A DNA stretch of 64,000 nt from Mycoplasma yeatsii GM274B (lineage in GTDB: Bacteria > Bacillota_I > Bacilli_A > Mycoplasmatales > Mycoplasmataceae). Below, piece by piece: positions 34,263 to 47,133 of this stretch (position 1 is its first letter; each line of letters starts with the position of its first letter). Where the stretch lies: contig NZ_CP007520.1 of the NCBI RefSeq assembly GCF_000875755.1, positions 558,001 through 622,000 on the forward strand. The letters run 5' to 3'. Under the pieces are notes generated by a model. The model had not been told where the DNA came from and searched no databases. It saw only the letters and a program-made list of their open reading frames with translations. Position numbers and translations under genes: made by a program.

Positions 34263-35426
34263 TTAGTTTCATGGAAGAATTGCTTCTTCTTTTGGATTTC
34301 AGTCTGCTCTAACTTCAAGATCAGTAAATGCGTCTTTTACTAAGTCACATACCATATCAGCGATTGCTGGACAGCTTGAAATAGCTGGTGATTTTGTTCC
34401 TGCTACGTTGATAAATGATTTATCATCTTTTGCAGGTTTAATTCAAAAATCATTTGTTGTAGGTTCAATAGGACGTGATCCAGCATAAACTGTACAAGTT
34501 TTTGTCATATCTACATTTGGAATTAATTGTTGTCCAATTGCTCCTATTTTGTCATACATTTCAGGAGTTACTAATAAAGTGTCTTCTTTTGCAACATTAT
34601 CTTCAGCAGTTGGTCCTACCATTGTTCTACCATCTAACATAGGAGCTACGATTACTCCTTTTCCATGAATTGTTGGAACCATGAATATAACTGAATTTAC
34701 AATACCAGCTTGAGATTTATCTAAAATTCTATATTCACCACGTCTTGTTACTAAATTAAATTCATCATATCCTGCTAATTTAGACATTACATCAGCATAA
34801 TGTCCAGCAGCATTAACGACAACTTTAGCTGTGATTACTTCATCTTTACTTGTAGTTATTTTGAAAAGATCATTTTCTTTTTTAATATCTAAAACTTTTG
34901 AATTAACTTTTAGATCAACACCATTTTTAATAGCATTTCTCATTAAAGTTTTAGTTAAAACAACAGGATCGATTGCAATAGAAGAATTACATACTAAAGC
35001 TCCAATTGTATTTTTACTTACATTTGGTTCACGTTTGTGTAGTTCTTCAGCATCAATTATTTCTAATTCACTAGGATCTAGTCCGTTAATTAATCCACGT
35101 TCATATAACATGCGAACATGTTTCATTTCTTCTTCATTAAAAGCAACAACAGTTGAATTGATTCTTAAATAAGGAAAATCCATTTCTCTAATTCAATCTT
35201 CATAACGTTTTTTACCTAAAATATTTAGTTTAGCATTTAAAGTTTCAGGACGAGGATCGAATCCACCATGAACAAGTCCAGAGTTATGACCACTAGTTTC
35301 TAAAGCAAGTCTAGGGTTTTGTTCTAATACAACTATTTTTTTATTATACTTGGCAAGTTCTCTACTAATAGCAGCTCCGATAATTCCTCCACCAATTATA
35401 CAAATATCTGTTTTAATTTCTTTCAT
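34263..35426 (-). CDS. glpO: glycerol-3-phosphate oxidase (H2O2-forming)
   Basis: 387 residues, matching GlpO of M. mycoides. FAD-dependent membrane-associated oxidase turning glycerol-3-phosphate and O2 into dihydroxyacetone phosphate and H2O2. N-terminal dinucleotide fold [37 protein letters not shown], then [12 protein letters not shown] and the C-terminal [11 protein letters not shown]. This enzyme is the main source of peroxide and cytotoxicity in the mycoides cluster (established knowledge). First gene of the operon with a clear promoter upstream. Confidence 0.96.
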
Positions 35427-35448
35427 ATGATTTCTCCCTTACAAATAT

Positions 35449-35477
35449 ATTGTAAATAAAAAAACTAGTTTTTGTAA
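35449..35477 (-). promoter_or_regulatory. promoter of the glpOKF operon
   Basis: On the minus strand TTACAA (35472-35477) and TACAAT (35449-35454) are spaced by 17 bases, 22 bases upstream of the glpO start. Confidence 0.75.
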
Positions 35478-35530
35478 GTTTGCTTGATCCCATACAACAT
35501 TAAGTGAAATAATAATTTAATTACAATTAC

Positions 35531-35563
35531 AAAAATAAAAAACTAAACAAAATTGTTTAGTTT
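35531..35563 (-). terminator. terminator after plsC
   Basis: AAACTAAACAA and TTGTTTAGTTT with loop AATT or AAAT; the minus strand then shows a T-rich run. Confidence 0.8.
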
Positions 35564-35568
35564 AATAA

Positions 35569-36780
35569 TTAATCTACTATTTTAAAGATATCTTTAACTG
35601 ATTTTTTCTTAGTTTTTTTAGCTTTTTTCTGTTTTTCTAATTCTTCTTCTTTAAGTTGTTTAATGTTTTTTTTAGTTAATTTTTTTAAAGCATATTTCAT
35701 TTTTTCGTGTTCTCATTTATTTAAATTTTCTTGAACAGTTTTTTGAACAAATCTAGTTAGATCTTCAGTTTTTAATGAAATATGTTTTGAAGGTAAAATA
35801 GGTTTTCCAAAAACAACTTTAATCTCAACTCTTTTTGGTCTATTTTCTGCAAATACTTGATAAGAGTTGATAATTGAAACAGGAATAATTGGTGCATGTG
35901 CCATTTGAGCAACTTTTAATGAAGCAGGGTGGAATTCATTCATTTCTTGAGATTGACTTCTTGTTCCTTCAGGGAAAATTACTAATGATCTTTTGTAATC
36001 TACAACTAATTCTCTAGCTTCTTTAAATGCTTCTAATGCACTTCTAGGACTGTTTCTATCTAAAGGAATACAATCAATTAATCTTACAAAGTTTTTGAAT
36101 TTTTTATCAGTTCATAATTCTTGTTTTGCAATAAAAGCTAATGGTTGTTGTTTTGAAAAATCATTAATTGCAATTAAAATTGCAGGATCAATATTTGATT
36201 GATGGTTAACTGCTAAAACAACACCTTTATCTAATCAGTTTTCAATTCCTTCAACTTTTATATCAACATCTAAAACATATAATAATTTGTTTACTGCTTT
36301 TTTAACTCATGTGTAGCAATATTCTTCAGTATAAGTGTCAGGGTATTTTCTATTTTTTCTAACAATTTTTGAAGCTTTTCTTTTTATATTTAATAAAGGT
36401 GCTCACATGTAAAGCATTTTTCATTTATTTAAATGTAAATGATCTTTTTTCTTTTCTTTTACCACAACAGGTGAAGTTTGTTGATTTTCAACAACATTAG
36501 TTGTTGTTTCAACTTTAGTTTCAATAACTTGATCAACTTTTTTAGGAGCTGATTTAACTACTTTTTTAGTTGTTGATTTTGTTGTAGTTGTTTTTTTAGT
36601 TACAGGTTTTTTGGTTGCACTTGTTTTGACTTTAGCTGAACTTTTAGAAGTTGAACTAGTTTTTTTTGCTGTAGATTTTGTTGATGCTTTTTTAGCACTA
36701 GTTTTAGTTGAACTAGCTTTTTTAGTTGTTGATTTAGCTTTTGTTGAAGTGCTTTTAGTAGTTTTTTTAGTTTCTTGCAT
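35569..36780 (-). CDS. plsC: 1-acylglycerol-3-phosphate acyltransferase with basic N-terminal extension
   Basis: 403 residues. The first about 115 residues are almost only Lys, Thr, Ser, Ala and Val (KKTTKSTSTKAKSTTKKASS and similar), like histone H1 tails. A TGA codon (Trp120) joins this to the acyltransferase; with the standard code they would look like two genes. The catalytic domain has the HX4D motif NHQSNID (His193, Asp198), LIDCIPLDRN, FPEGTRS, and PVSIINSYQVF; the C-terminus is again Lys-rich. PlsC makes phosphatidic acid at the membrane. Its start shares a base with the folA stop (TAATG). The extension is unusual; it may bind acidic lipid or nucleic acid. Confidence 0.9.
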
Positions 36781-37268
36781 TATTTTCTAACTCATCTTTC
36801 TATATAAAATTCTTCATAATCTTCTTGAGAGATTTTATCAAATTTATTCACATCAAGATCACACATAAAAGTATCACCTTGATAATCTTTTTTAATAATT
36901 GATCTAATTATTTCATCTGCTGAATCTAAAAATAATTCATAAATAATTTTACCACCAATTACAAATATTTCATTTTCTTGATTTTTAGCATATTTTTCAA
37001 TTATAGGATCAACGCTATTTATAATAATCAAATTATCATATTCTTTTTCTAAATCTTTATATTTATCAACATTATTTGTAAGAACATAATTTAAACGATT
37101 TTTTAAAGGTTTATAGTTTAAAGAAGCAAATGTTTTTCTACCCATTACTAAATCTTTTTTTGTTGTAGTTCTTCTGAAATGTTGCATTTCTTCTTTAATA
37201 TCTCAAGGTAAAGAATTATTGTTTCCAATAACTCCATTTTTAGTTTGTGCTCATATTAATTTAATCAT
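36780..37268 (-). CDS. folA: dihydrofolate reductase
   Basis: 162 residues, standard DHFR length. MIKLIWAQTKNGVIGNNNSL followed by PWDIKEEMQHFR, MGRKTFASL, and FVIGGKIIYELF give the substrate and NADPH contacts. It reduces dihydrofolate to tetrahydrofolate. It overlaps acpS by 8 bases and runs into plsC by one base, a tightly packed operon. Confidence 0.95.
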
Positions 37269-37581
37269 CAACTCTTACCGCCATTCCTACTGAATATTTT
37301 TTTTCATGAGAAATTGATATAGATATATTTTTTAATTCTTTGTTTAAAATAATAGGTTTTGAATTTATATAATTTATATCTATTTTATTCATACTAATAG
37401 GATCATCTAAACTTTTTATAATAGCTTCTTTAACAGCTCAACGTCCTGATAAAAATTCTCTTTGTTCAACTTTAGTTTTAGTTTTAAATATTTTAATTTC
37501 ATTTTCAGATAATATTTTACAAATAAAATTATCGTTTAACTTAATTCTTTTATTTTCAATAATATCTATTCCTATTTTCAT
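37261..37581 (-). CDS. acpS: holo-ACP synthase
   Basis: 106 residues. It transfers the phosphopantetheine arm from CoA to acyl carrier protein. GIDIIENKRI and FLSGRWAVKEAIIKS carry the metal-binding Asp and Glu; SISHEKKYSVGMAV is the last family motif. It precedes folA with an 8-base overlap. About 100 bases without a gene lie upstream. Confidence 0.95.
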
Positions 37582-37674
37582 TAATTCACCACATTCTATT
37601 AGTAAAATAAAAACAATCTGTTGATTGTTAAAAGCTTTAATTACATAGATATTATAATATAGAAATATTATTGG

Positions 37675-37706
37675 TAAATAAAAATCAGGTAATCTCCTGA
37701 TTTTTA
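37675..37706 (-). terminator. terminator after dCMP deaminase
   Basis: AAAAATCAGG and CCTGATTTTT around TAATCT; the stop codon of the gene overlaps the first arm, and T-rich sequence follows on the minus strand. Confidence 0.8.
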
Positions 37707-38183
37707 ATTTATTTTAACTTCTAATTCAATATCTGGTAATTGTTCATATTCTATTTTAGCTGCATCAAGCATTCTTCTTGCAGCAACATATTCTTTTTGA
37801 TCGTGATATTTATCTAAAGAATAATATACTTTTTTAATTCCTGCTTGAATAATTATTTTTGTACATTCATTACAAGGAAATAAAGTAACATATAAATCAC
37901 AATCAGTTAAATTAGTTCTCGCACTTACAATTGCATTAACTTCAGCATGAGCAACATAAGCATATTTTAAATCAATTCATTCAGCACCTTGGCGTTGTCA
38001 TGGAAATTCATCATCACTAACTCCTCTTGGAAAACCATTATAACCTGTTGACATAATTTGATTTAATTTATTAACAACAATAGCTCCAACTTGAGTTGTA
38101 GGATCTTTACTTCTCATAGCACTAGCTTTAGCGATTAACATAAAGTACTGTTTTCATGTTAAATAATTTTGACGTTTTGACAT
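37704..38183 (-). CDS. dCMP deaminase (cytidine/deoxycytidylate deaminase family)
   Basis: 159 residues. Zinc ligands in HAEVNAI and PCNEC, with PTTQVGAIVV and STGYNGFPRGVSDDEFPW before them as in deoxycytidylate deaminases and ComEB. It turns dCMP into dUMP for thymidylate synthesis, fitting the folA nearby. It begins two bases after the rhomboid-like gene. Confidence 0.93.
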
Positions 38184-38184
38184 A

Positions 38185-39489
38185 TTAAAATCCTGTTATT
38201 CAATTACCAGCGGCATTAAAGATTCCTTCTCATCCGATTTTATTAGTAATAGAGTTTACGAATTCTGTACTAAATCATTTATTTTTGATGTAAAAAGATA
38301 AAGTGTTTAAAATGTTAGCATCAACAGCTGTTGTAAATTTTGTAATCATTATAAATACAATTGGAATAGTAATAATTGCTATTATTAATCCAACTTGAAC
38401 GATTTCGATTCATTTTCATTCTTTAACTTGAGTTTTTAATAATCCCGTAAAACAAGTTCCTAAAACCATACCAACTCCAGTGATTAATAATGAACTTAAT
38501 CCATTTCCAAATAGTAATGAAAATAAAACTATCATTATAATGTATTTTCAAGCTTTAGATTGACTGAACTTAGCTACAGGAGTATTTTTACCTGATGCAT
38601 CTGTTAATAAAATTCCTAAAAAGATTCCGATAGTACTTATAATTCCACTTGTATAAGTTGCTGGTAAAACACAACTTGCAAATAATCCTAATACCAAGTA
38701 ACTTAAAAGTGAGCTAACAGCAAATGATCAAGTTTTTCCTATTGAAATTTCACACATTTTAGAAGCGTTGAAAAACATTGTTCCTAAAATAATTAAAACA
38801 AGAACATTTAAAAATGGAGATCCAATTTGTTGCATAGGAGCAAATCCATAAGTAAAGACCCTTCATCATTGCCCACCTAAAATTGTTAGATTTCAGTTAG
38901 TTGCTCCAAACACTAATGAAAGAGTATTTGAACTAATTTGAGAATCTTTTAATAAATAAGGGGCAAAAAGTTGAATTGATCCTGGAAGTAAAACTAAAAG
39001 AATTAAAACTATTCAAGAGAATGAAATTTTATTTGATTTAATGTTTTGAATAAACTTATTAAGACTTTTTAAATTTTCTTCAAAACTATTTTGTTCATTT
39101 AACTCTTCTTTTATTTCTTGTTGTTGGTGTTGATTAAAATCTAATAAATTACTTTTTTCAAAAAATGGTTCTAAATTGTCTTTTAAATTTTCTATTGATG
39201 AATATAAAATCTTTTTATTTTCTTGTTCAACAAGATCATTATTTGCATTTTCATCAACAACAATCATAAAAATTTGTACAGGTTGATTAACTGCTTTTTG
39301 CATTTTTTGAACAACATAATCTAATTCTTTATCAGCACTAATACTTTTATCAAAATTAATGACAACTATTTGAAATTTATTTGAAGAATTATATAAATAA
39401 CTTATATTAGAATTTACTTTTGATTTTAATAATTTAGCATTGTAATTTTTAATAAAGAAATTTTCTAAAATCTTTTTATTTTCATTCAT
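38185..39489 (-). CDS. rhomboid-like membrane protein, probably non-catalytic
   Basis: 434 residues from the ATG after GGAGGTG. A soluble N-terminal domain of about 150 residues precedes the membrane region. GGQWWRVFTYGFAP resembles the GQWWRLIT entry of rhomboid proteases, NVLVLIILG the following helix. The serine motif is YTSGIISTIG rather than GASG, so Ser may survive, but where a His is expected in the last core helix the sequence is LLITGVGMVLG without one. It therefore looks like a pseudo-protease. The rest is a set of about seven helices. It follows an rluD-type gene, overlapping its end region. Confidence 0.72.
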
Positions 39490-39490
39490 C

Positions 39491-40407
39491 TTAAACACCT
39501 CCTAATTCTTTAATTTTATCATTAAATTCTTTAGGTAGCTCTGCAATTACTTCAATTCGTTTATTTGTGATTGGATGATTAAATGATAGTTTGTATGCAT
39601 GAAGATATTGTCCAAAATCAGTAGTTTTTTCACTTAATCGTCCATAAACCGGATCATTTAAAATCGGGTGTTTAATAAAGTTAAAGTGTACTCTGATTTG
39701 ATGAGTTCGTCCAGTTTCAATATTGCATTTAACTAAAGTTGCGTTATCAAAACGTTGGATAACTTCAAAATTTGTTTTAGCATGTTTTGAATTTTTAATT
39801 GTAACTGCCATTTTTTTCTATCATTTTCATGTCTTCCAATAGGAGCATCAATAATACCTTTATTTTTAGCAATTACACCTCAAACTAAAGCATAATATTC
39901 TTTATAAATTTCATGATTTGCTAACATTTCAGTTAGTCTTTTATGAGCTTTATCATTTTTAGCGATAATTAATAATCCTGTAGTTTGTTTATCTATTCTA
40001 TGCACTATTCCTGGTCTTAATTCACCATTAATTGATGAAAGTTCAACTCCGCTTCCAAGTAATGCATTAACAATAGTATTATCAAAATTACCAGCACCTG
40101 GATGAACTACGATATTATTTTGTTTATTAATAATTAAAATATCATCATCTTGATAAACAATATCTAAAGGAATGTCTTGAGCAACAATATCAGTTGGTTT
40201 AGGATCATCGATATTAATAATTATTTCTGTATTTGGTTTTACAACAAAATTATTAGCATTAATTACTTGATCACCAACAATAACATTACCTTCTTTAATT
40301 AATTTTTGAATATATGATCTAGAAAAATCTCTATCAGATAATAATTCAACTAAAAGTTTATCTAATCTAGTTGATATTTCATTAGAATTTAAAATTATTT
40401 GTTGCAT
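39491..40407 (-). pseudogene. rluD: RluD-type 23S rRNA pseudouridine synthase, frameshifted at an A7 tract
   Basis: The N-terminal S4 domain and catalytic segment (GIVHRIDKQTTGLLIIAKND, catalytic Asp in HRID) are in one frame. After IGRHENDRKK the frame shifts: the coding strand has seven A (39811-39817 as T) where eight would continue into MAVTIKN. Downstream the second frame is intact to TAA at 39491 (CNIETGRTHQIRVHFNF, PVYGRL). As written, translation would end near 39733, giving about 224 residues without the conserved C-terminal part. One more A would give 305 residues. It could be rescued by polymerase slippage on the A tract, or be a sequencing error. Confidence 0.8.
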
Positions 40408-40991
40408 TCTTCTTCACCTTTTTGTTTTTTAAATTTAGTTTTAATAAATTGGATAAATTCTATTACTATAACTAAAGCACTAACTCCAATTCCAACATTA
40501 ACTCATAAATCAGCTAAGTTAAAAATATAACTAGCTTTAACTCAAGACATATCTCATATTAAAAAGTCAATAACTCCACCAGGTTTTGAATTTTCATTTA
40601 AAGGAGCTCATGATCTAGCAATTAAATTAGCAAAACTTCCAGATAAAATAAATACTAAAGCAATTAATCATTTTTTATTATTTAAAAATATGAAAAAGAT
40701 TATTAATAAGAAAGTTATTATACTTGCTATTGAAATCACTAAGTATTGTTTGTCTTCTAATCCACCATAAGCCATACCTAAATTAATTGTATATTTAAGT
40801 TTTATAAATCCTGGAATTAGTTTAGCTTCTTGACCTAGATTAAATTTGTTTGCAACGATAATTTTAGTTATTAGATCAGATGCTATTAGAAAAATTAAAA
40901 TAGGAACACAAACAAAAAGTTTATATTTTCATTCAAAATTATACTGTTTTAGTTTAACTTTTCATTCTAGAATTTTATCTTTAAATATCAT
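40395..40991 (-). CDS. lspA: lipoprotein signal peptidase
   Basis: 198 residues, four hydrophobic helices. It cleaves the signal peptide ahead of the lipid-modified Cys. The two catalytic Asp are in VIDFL and FNLADLWVNVG. The usual NLIDR reads NLIAR here, not a catalytic position. Overlaps the rluD start by 13 bases; follows ileS, a frequent Gram-positive order. It works after Lgt. Confidence 0.94.
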
Positions 40992-41001
40992 ATTTTCTCC
41001 A

Positions 41002-43734
<2,733 letters not shown>

Positions 43735-43755
43735 AAATATAATCCTTTCTTAAAA

Positions 43756-43990
43756 ATAAAAATCGCCCTATGTAAGGAGCGATTAAACCGCGGTGCCATC
43801 CTAATTAAATCATAAAATATACTATGATCCATCTCTGTTGGTATTAACGGTTCCACCGCGAAATTCTACTAAGCTAAATGCCGTTCTTTTTCGGTAAGAA
43901 AAAGTGATATTTTATAAAACACTTTGCTAATTCACACCACACATTAGCTCTCTGAAAAAGTTAATTTTATAAAACTTGTCTTTTAATTTT
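43756..43990 (-). promoter_or_regulatory. T-box leader of ileS
   Basis: On the minus strand the leader shows an AGAGAG-type stem I base, GGTGTGAATTAGC, a specifier ATC (Ile) at 43906-43908, a T-box AGGATGGCACCGCGG (43788-43802), and a terminator hairpin AATCGCTCCT ... AGGGCGATT followed by TTTTTATTTTT at 43757-43786. Uncharged tRNA-Ile would stabilise the antiterminator. The variable base of UGGN is C. A second core-like GGTGGAACCG lies at 43849-43858. Confidence 0.92.
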
Positions 43991-44012
43991 ATTTATTTTA
44001 TTCTATATTATT

Positions 44013-45017
44013 TTAATTGTTTTTTCCACTATTTTCATGACTTCTAACAAATTTCAAGCTTCTAGCTATGTAATCATTTTCAAATTCAATAATTGATTTT
44101 GTATGATGAACACCTTGATCGTAAATTATAACTTTATTTTCATTAGCTTGTTCAATGTTATTTTTAATCTTACACATTCTAACGCTATCTAAATAATTAG
44201 TAACTTTGTCATATCTATTGTGGAAATATAAAACTGGTATGTATTTATTTGAAGTTTGAATTAATTCTCTAAAGTTTAAATCACTTAAATTAACTTGATA
44301 TTCTTGTTTATAAACTTTTAAAATATCTTTTAAAATATCATTTACTAAACCTTGTAAAAACCTAGGAGCATTATTAGTAACCATTTTTTTTAATAAATGT
44401 TTAACTGACATATAAGATGAATCTGAGATCGCTCATTTAATGTTTGCTTTTTTAATTAAATTAGGTTCAGTTAATAAAAAGTAATTAATTGTAAATGCAC
44501 CCATGCTAGTTCCAACTAATCCTAGCGTTGAAACGTTATATTTTTGAATTAATCAATTAATAATAGTGATTAAATCACCTTTTTCTTGATAACCTCAAGT
44601 AGTAACTTTTCCTTCACTTACACCATGATTTCTAAAATCAAAAGTAATGATGTTATAACCTAATTGGCGATAATGTCATAATAAATATAAAACTTCTACT
44701 CTATTAGAATTATAACCATGAACACCAACAACTCATTTATCAGATTGTTTTGAATTTAATCATATACTTCCAGCAATTCTAGTTCCGTCGAATGAATTAG
44801 TAAAAAAATTAATAGTTGGAGTTTTGTATTCTTTGATTTTTAATTTTTTATTTGAATTTCTATTTGTTGGATTTAATCAAGAAAAAGCTTTAATAGGATT
44901 GAAATTAACTGAAAATCCATCTTCTCTTTTATAAATAGTTTTTGAAAATTTAGAATTTCACATCGTTATCATCGCTAAAGCAATACTTGAATATTGATTA
45001 GTTATCTCTTTTTTCAT
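44013..45017 (-). CDS. alpha/beta hydrolase, probable esterase
   Basis: 334 residues. VGVHGYNSNR is the oxyanion strand, TFDFRNHGVSEG follows, LVGTSMGAFT holds the nucleophile Ser, FHNRYDKVTN the acidic residue, and GVHHTKS the catalytic His. No signal peptide with lipobox; the hydrophobic N-terminus is weak. Substrate unknown (lysophospholipid or acyl ester are plausible). AAAG-type site before the ATG. Confidence 0.85.
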
Positions 45018-45081
45018 CTTTTTATAACTTTCTATTTTCTATATATTTAATTATAAAATACAAACTTAATATCATATTATT

Positions 45082-45948
45082 TTAATTTGTAATTGATTTA
45101 AGTCTGTTTATAAAATCATAAACTTTATTAATTTCTGTTTTATTATAAGCATATTCTTGTTTAAAGTTAGGATTATATCTTTTTAAAATACTTTTATAAG
45201 ATTTTTTAATAACTTTTGTTTTTGATAAAGTACTGATTTCTAATAAGGCATAAGATTGATTTACTATATTAAATTTTTTTGAAAAAACTTTCTTTTTAGA
45301 ACGTTTTTTGATTGTTAGATTAGCTTGATAAATATCAATTTTTAATTCTTTAATTAAGTTTAAAGTTTGCTCTAATAAAGTATCATTAATCTTTTTAATT
45401 TCATCTTCTACATCACATGAAATATTTTTAATAGCACAAGAAATTTCATTTTTTAAAATATTTTCAACAAAATCATTTACCATTAATTCTCTAAAAATAG
45501 TTCAATATTGTTTATAGTATTTAGATAAGAATAAAATACTTTCTTTATTGTATTCTAACTTTAGTTCATCAAAAGCAAATAATAATAATTTTTCACAATG
45601 TAAAAAATTTAACAACAATTGATCTTCACTAGATTTTAAATTATTAATAAGTTTTTCAGTAGAAGTAAAACGAACTTTTGTATTTTCTAAAAATTTTTTA
45701 GTTTCTTTATATTCACCAAAAAATGGAATTCTGTTAAAGTTTTCATAATAATCGTATTCTTTTATTAAAATGACTGTTTTATTGTCAATGATTCAGCTTT
45801 TTCTATTTTGAATAAAGATTTTATCAATTTCACTATTTGATTCTTTTAATTTTTGATCTTTTCTATTCAATAGGTATCTAAACACAACAACAAATATGAA
45901 AAACAAAATCCAAATCACTAAAAGCGATATTAAAAATACAATCATCAT
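45082..45948 (-). CDS. membrane-anchored protein with a degenerate J-like C-terminus
   Basis: 288 residues. One N-terminal membrane helix (IVFLISLLVIWILFFIFVVV), then a long helical domain, then about 60 residues that resemble a J domain: SYALLEISTLSKTKVIKKSY, SILKRYNPNF and EINKVYDFI. The HPD tripeptide needed to stimulate DnaK is replaced by YNP, so classic co-chaperone activity is unlikely. GGAG precedes the paired ATG codons. Confidence 0.65.
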
Positions 45949-45975
45949 GTCGTTTTTCTCCTGTATAAATAAAAT

Positions 45976-46008
45976 TATAATAAAAAGTTCTCATATTTGA
46001 GAACTTTT
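45976..46008 (-). terminator. terminator after rpmA
   Basis: AAAAGTTCTCA and TGAGAACTTTT form an 11-bp stem with loop TATT, and the minus strand continues T-rich. Confidence 0.85.
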
Positions 46009-46012
46009 GAAA

Positions 46013-46309
46013 TTAATTAGTTTCTTTAGCTATAACACTAACTCTAGTACGGTTTTTTCCGAATCTTTCATATTTAACGATTCCTGAAGTTAAAGCAAAT
46101 AGAGTGTCATCTCCACCACGTCCTACGTTGTTACCTGGGTGGATTTTTGTTCCTCTTTGTCTAAAAATAATTGAACCAGCGTTAGTAAATTGTCCGTCTG
46201 ATTTTTTAGCACCTAAACGTTTTGATTCAGAGTCACGTCCGTTTTTAGTTGACCCTACTCCTTTTTTAGAAGCAAAGAACTGTAAACCTAATAAGAAACG
46301 CATATTCAT
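46013..46309 (-). CDS. rpmA: ribosomal protein L27 with cleavable N-terminus
   Basis: 98 residues. [20 protein letters not shown] holds the LQFFA|SKKG cleavage site typical of Firmicutes and mollicutes, removed by the Prp protease encoded just upstream. The mature N-terminus then reaches the peptidyl transferase centre. GGAGGTAA precedes the ATG. Last gene of rplU-prp-rpmA. Confidence 0.97.
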   Translation of the reverse strand: MNMRFLLGLQFFASKKGVGSTKNGRDSESKRLGAKKSDGQFTNAGSIIFRQRGTKIHPGNNVGRGGDDTLFALTSGIVKYERFGKNRTRVSVIAKETN

Positions 46310-46310
46310 A

Positions 46311-46625
46311 TTAACTTACCTCCTTAAACTGTGTATTTTTAGGATATTGAGTTGTTATTGTATGAATTTGTATTTTTAACATATTCAACATAGTTTGTAG
46401 ATATTTATCATTTAAGTCAAGTGCTTGAATAATAACTTCATTATCTAAAACTTCCAACCTCACCTTGTCACGATAATTAATATCAAGTGCATTTAAAGCA
46501 CCACTAACAATTCCTGTAATTGCAGCACACACAAGATCTTGACCATAAGGTCCGGCATTTGCATGACCACTTATATTAAATTGTTCGATATTTTTATCAT
46601 TATATTTAATTACTATTTTTATCAT
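46311..46625 (-). CDS. prp: ribosomal-processing cysteine protease Prp
   Basis: 104 residues. [18 protein letters not shown] holds the catalytic His and Cys of the Prp family. It trims the N-terminus of L27. Between rplU and rpmA, with spacings of 2 and 1 bases. Confidence 0.95.
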   Translation of the reverse strand: MIKIVIKYNDKNIEQFNISGHANAGPYGQDLVCAAITGIVSGALNALDINYRDKVRLEVLDNEVIIQALDLNDKYLQTMLNMLKIQIHTITTQYPKNTQFKEVS

Positions 46626-46627
46626 AA

Positions 46628-46930
46628 TTATTTAGTAGTAATTTCATCGATTTTTACTTTTGTAAAAGGTTGTCTGTGACCGTAAATTTTATTAACGTTT
46701 TTCTTTGGATGATATCTTACAACACGGATTTTTTTACCTTTTCCTTGTTTTACGATAGTTCCTGAAACTTTAGCTCCAGCGATTGTTGGGTTACCAACTG
46801 TTCCATCGATCATTAATACTTGATCAAATACAACTTTTGCATCAACTTCACCTTCGATTTTTTCAATGAAGATTTCTTGTCCTGGTTCAACTTTAATTTG
46901 TTTTCCACCAGTTTTAATGATTGCAAACAT
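46628..46930 (-). CDS. rplU: ribosomal protein L21
   Basis: 100 residues, complete. MFAIIKTGGKQIKVEPGQE, VLMIDG, KKIRVVRYHPKKNV and YGHRQPFTKVKID are family segments. Binds 23S rRNA in the large subunit. First in the operon, with GGAGGAAG before the start and a structured leader. Confidence 0.97.
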   Translation of the reverse strand: MFAIIKTGGKQIKVEPGQEIFIEKIEGEVDAKVVFDQVLMIDGTVGNPTIAGAKVSGTIVKQGKGKKIRVVRYHPKKNVNKIYGHRQPFTKVKIDEITTK

Positions 46931-46939
46931 CTTTCTTCC

Positions 46940-47010
46940 TCCAGTCTAGACTCGCCTTTGTATGTGAGTGTTAACTTCTTTTAAGACATACAAAAAGAGC
47001 GGTTGAAACT
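46940..47010 (-). promoter_or_regulatory. possible L21 leader structure
   Basis: On the minus strand TTTGTATGT and ACATACAAA (46986-46994 and 46957-46965) form a 9-bp stem with a 20-base loop, followed by GGCGAG and the rplU ribosome site. Similar leaders regulate rplU in Firmicutes; I infer this only from the position and the stem. The rest of the gap up to 47133 shows nothing clear. Confidence 0.5.
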
Positions 47011-47133
47011 TTTTTTCAACATAAAGATATTACTACATATAATTAATCATTTCAATATATGATTACAATTTAAGTAAGTTTTATTTTCTAATTACATTTT
47101 TAGGTTTTTAAAAAGTGTTAAAGCTAAATTAAA

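Noticed and set aside
36417..36780. Separate gene for a Lys/Thr-rich protein before plsC
   Set aside because: The only break is a TGA codon; the frame continues into the acyltransferase without a stop.
43848..43860. Second independent T-box riboswitch
   Set aside because: It has no terminator or specifier of its own; it is part of the ileS leader.
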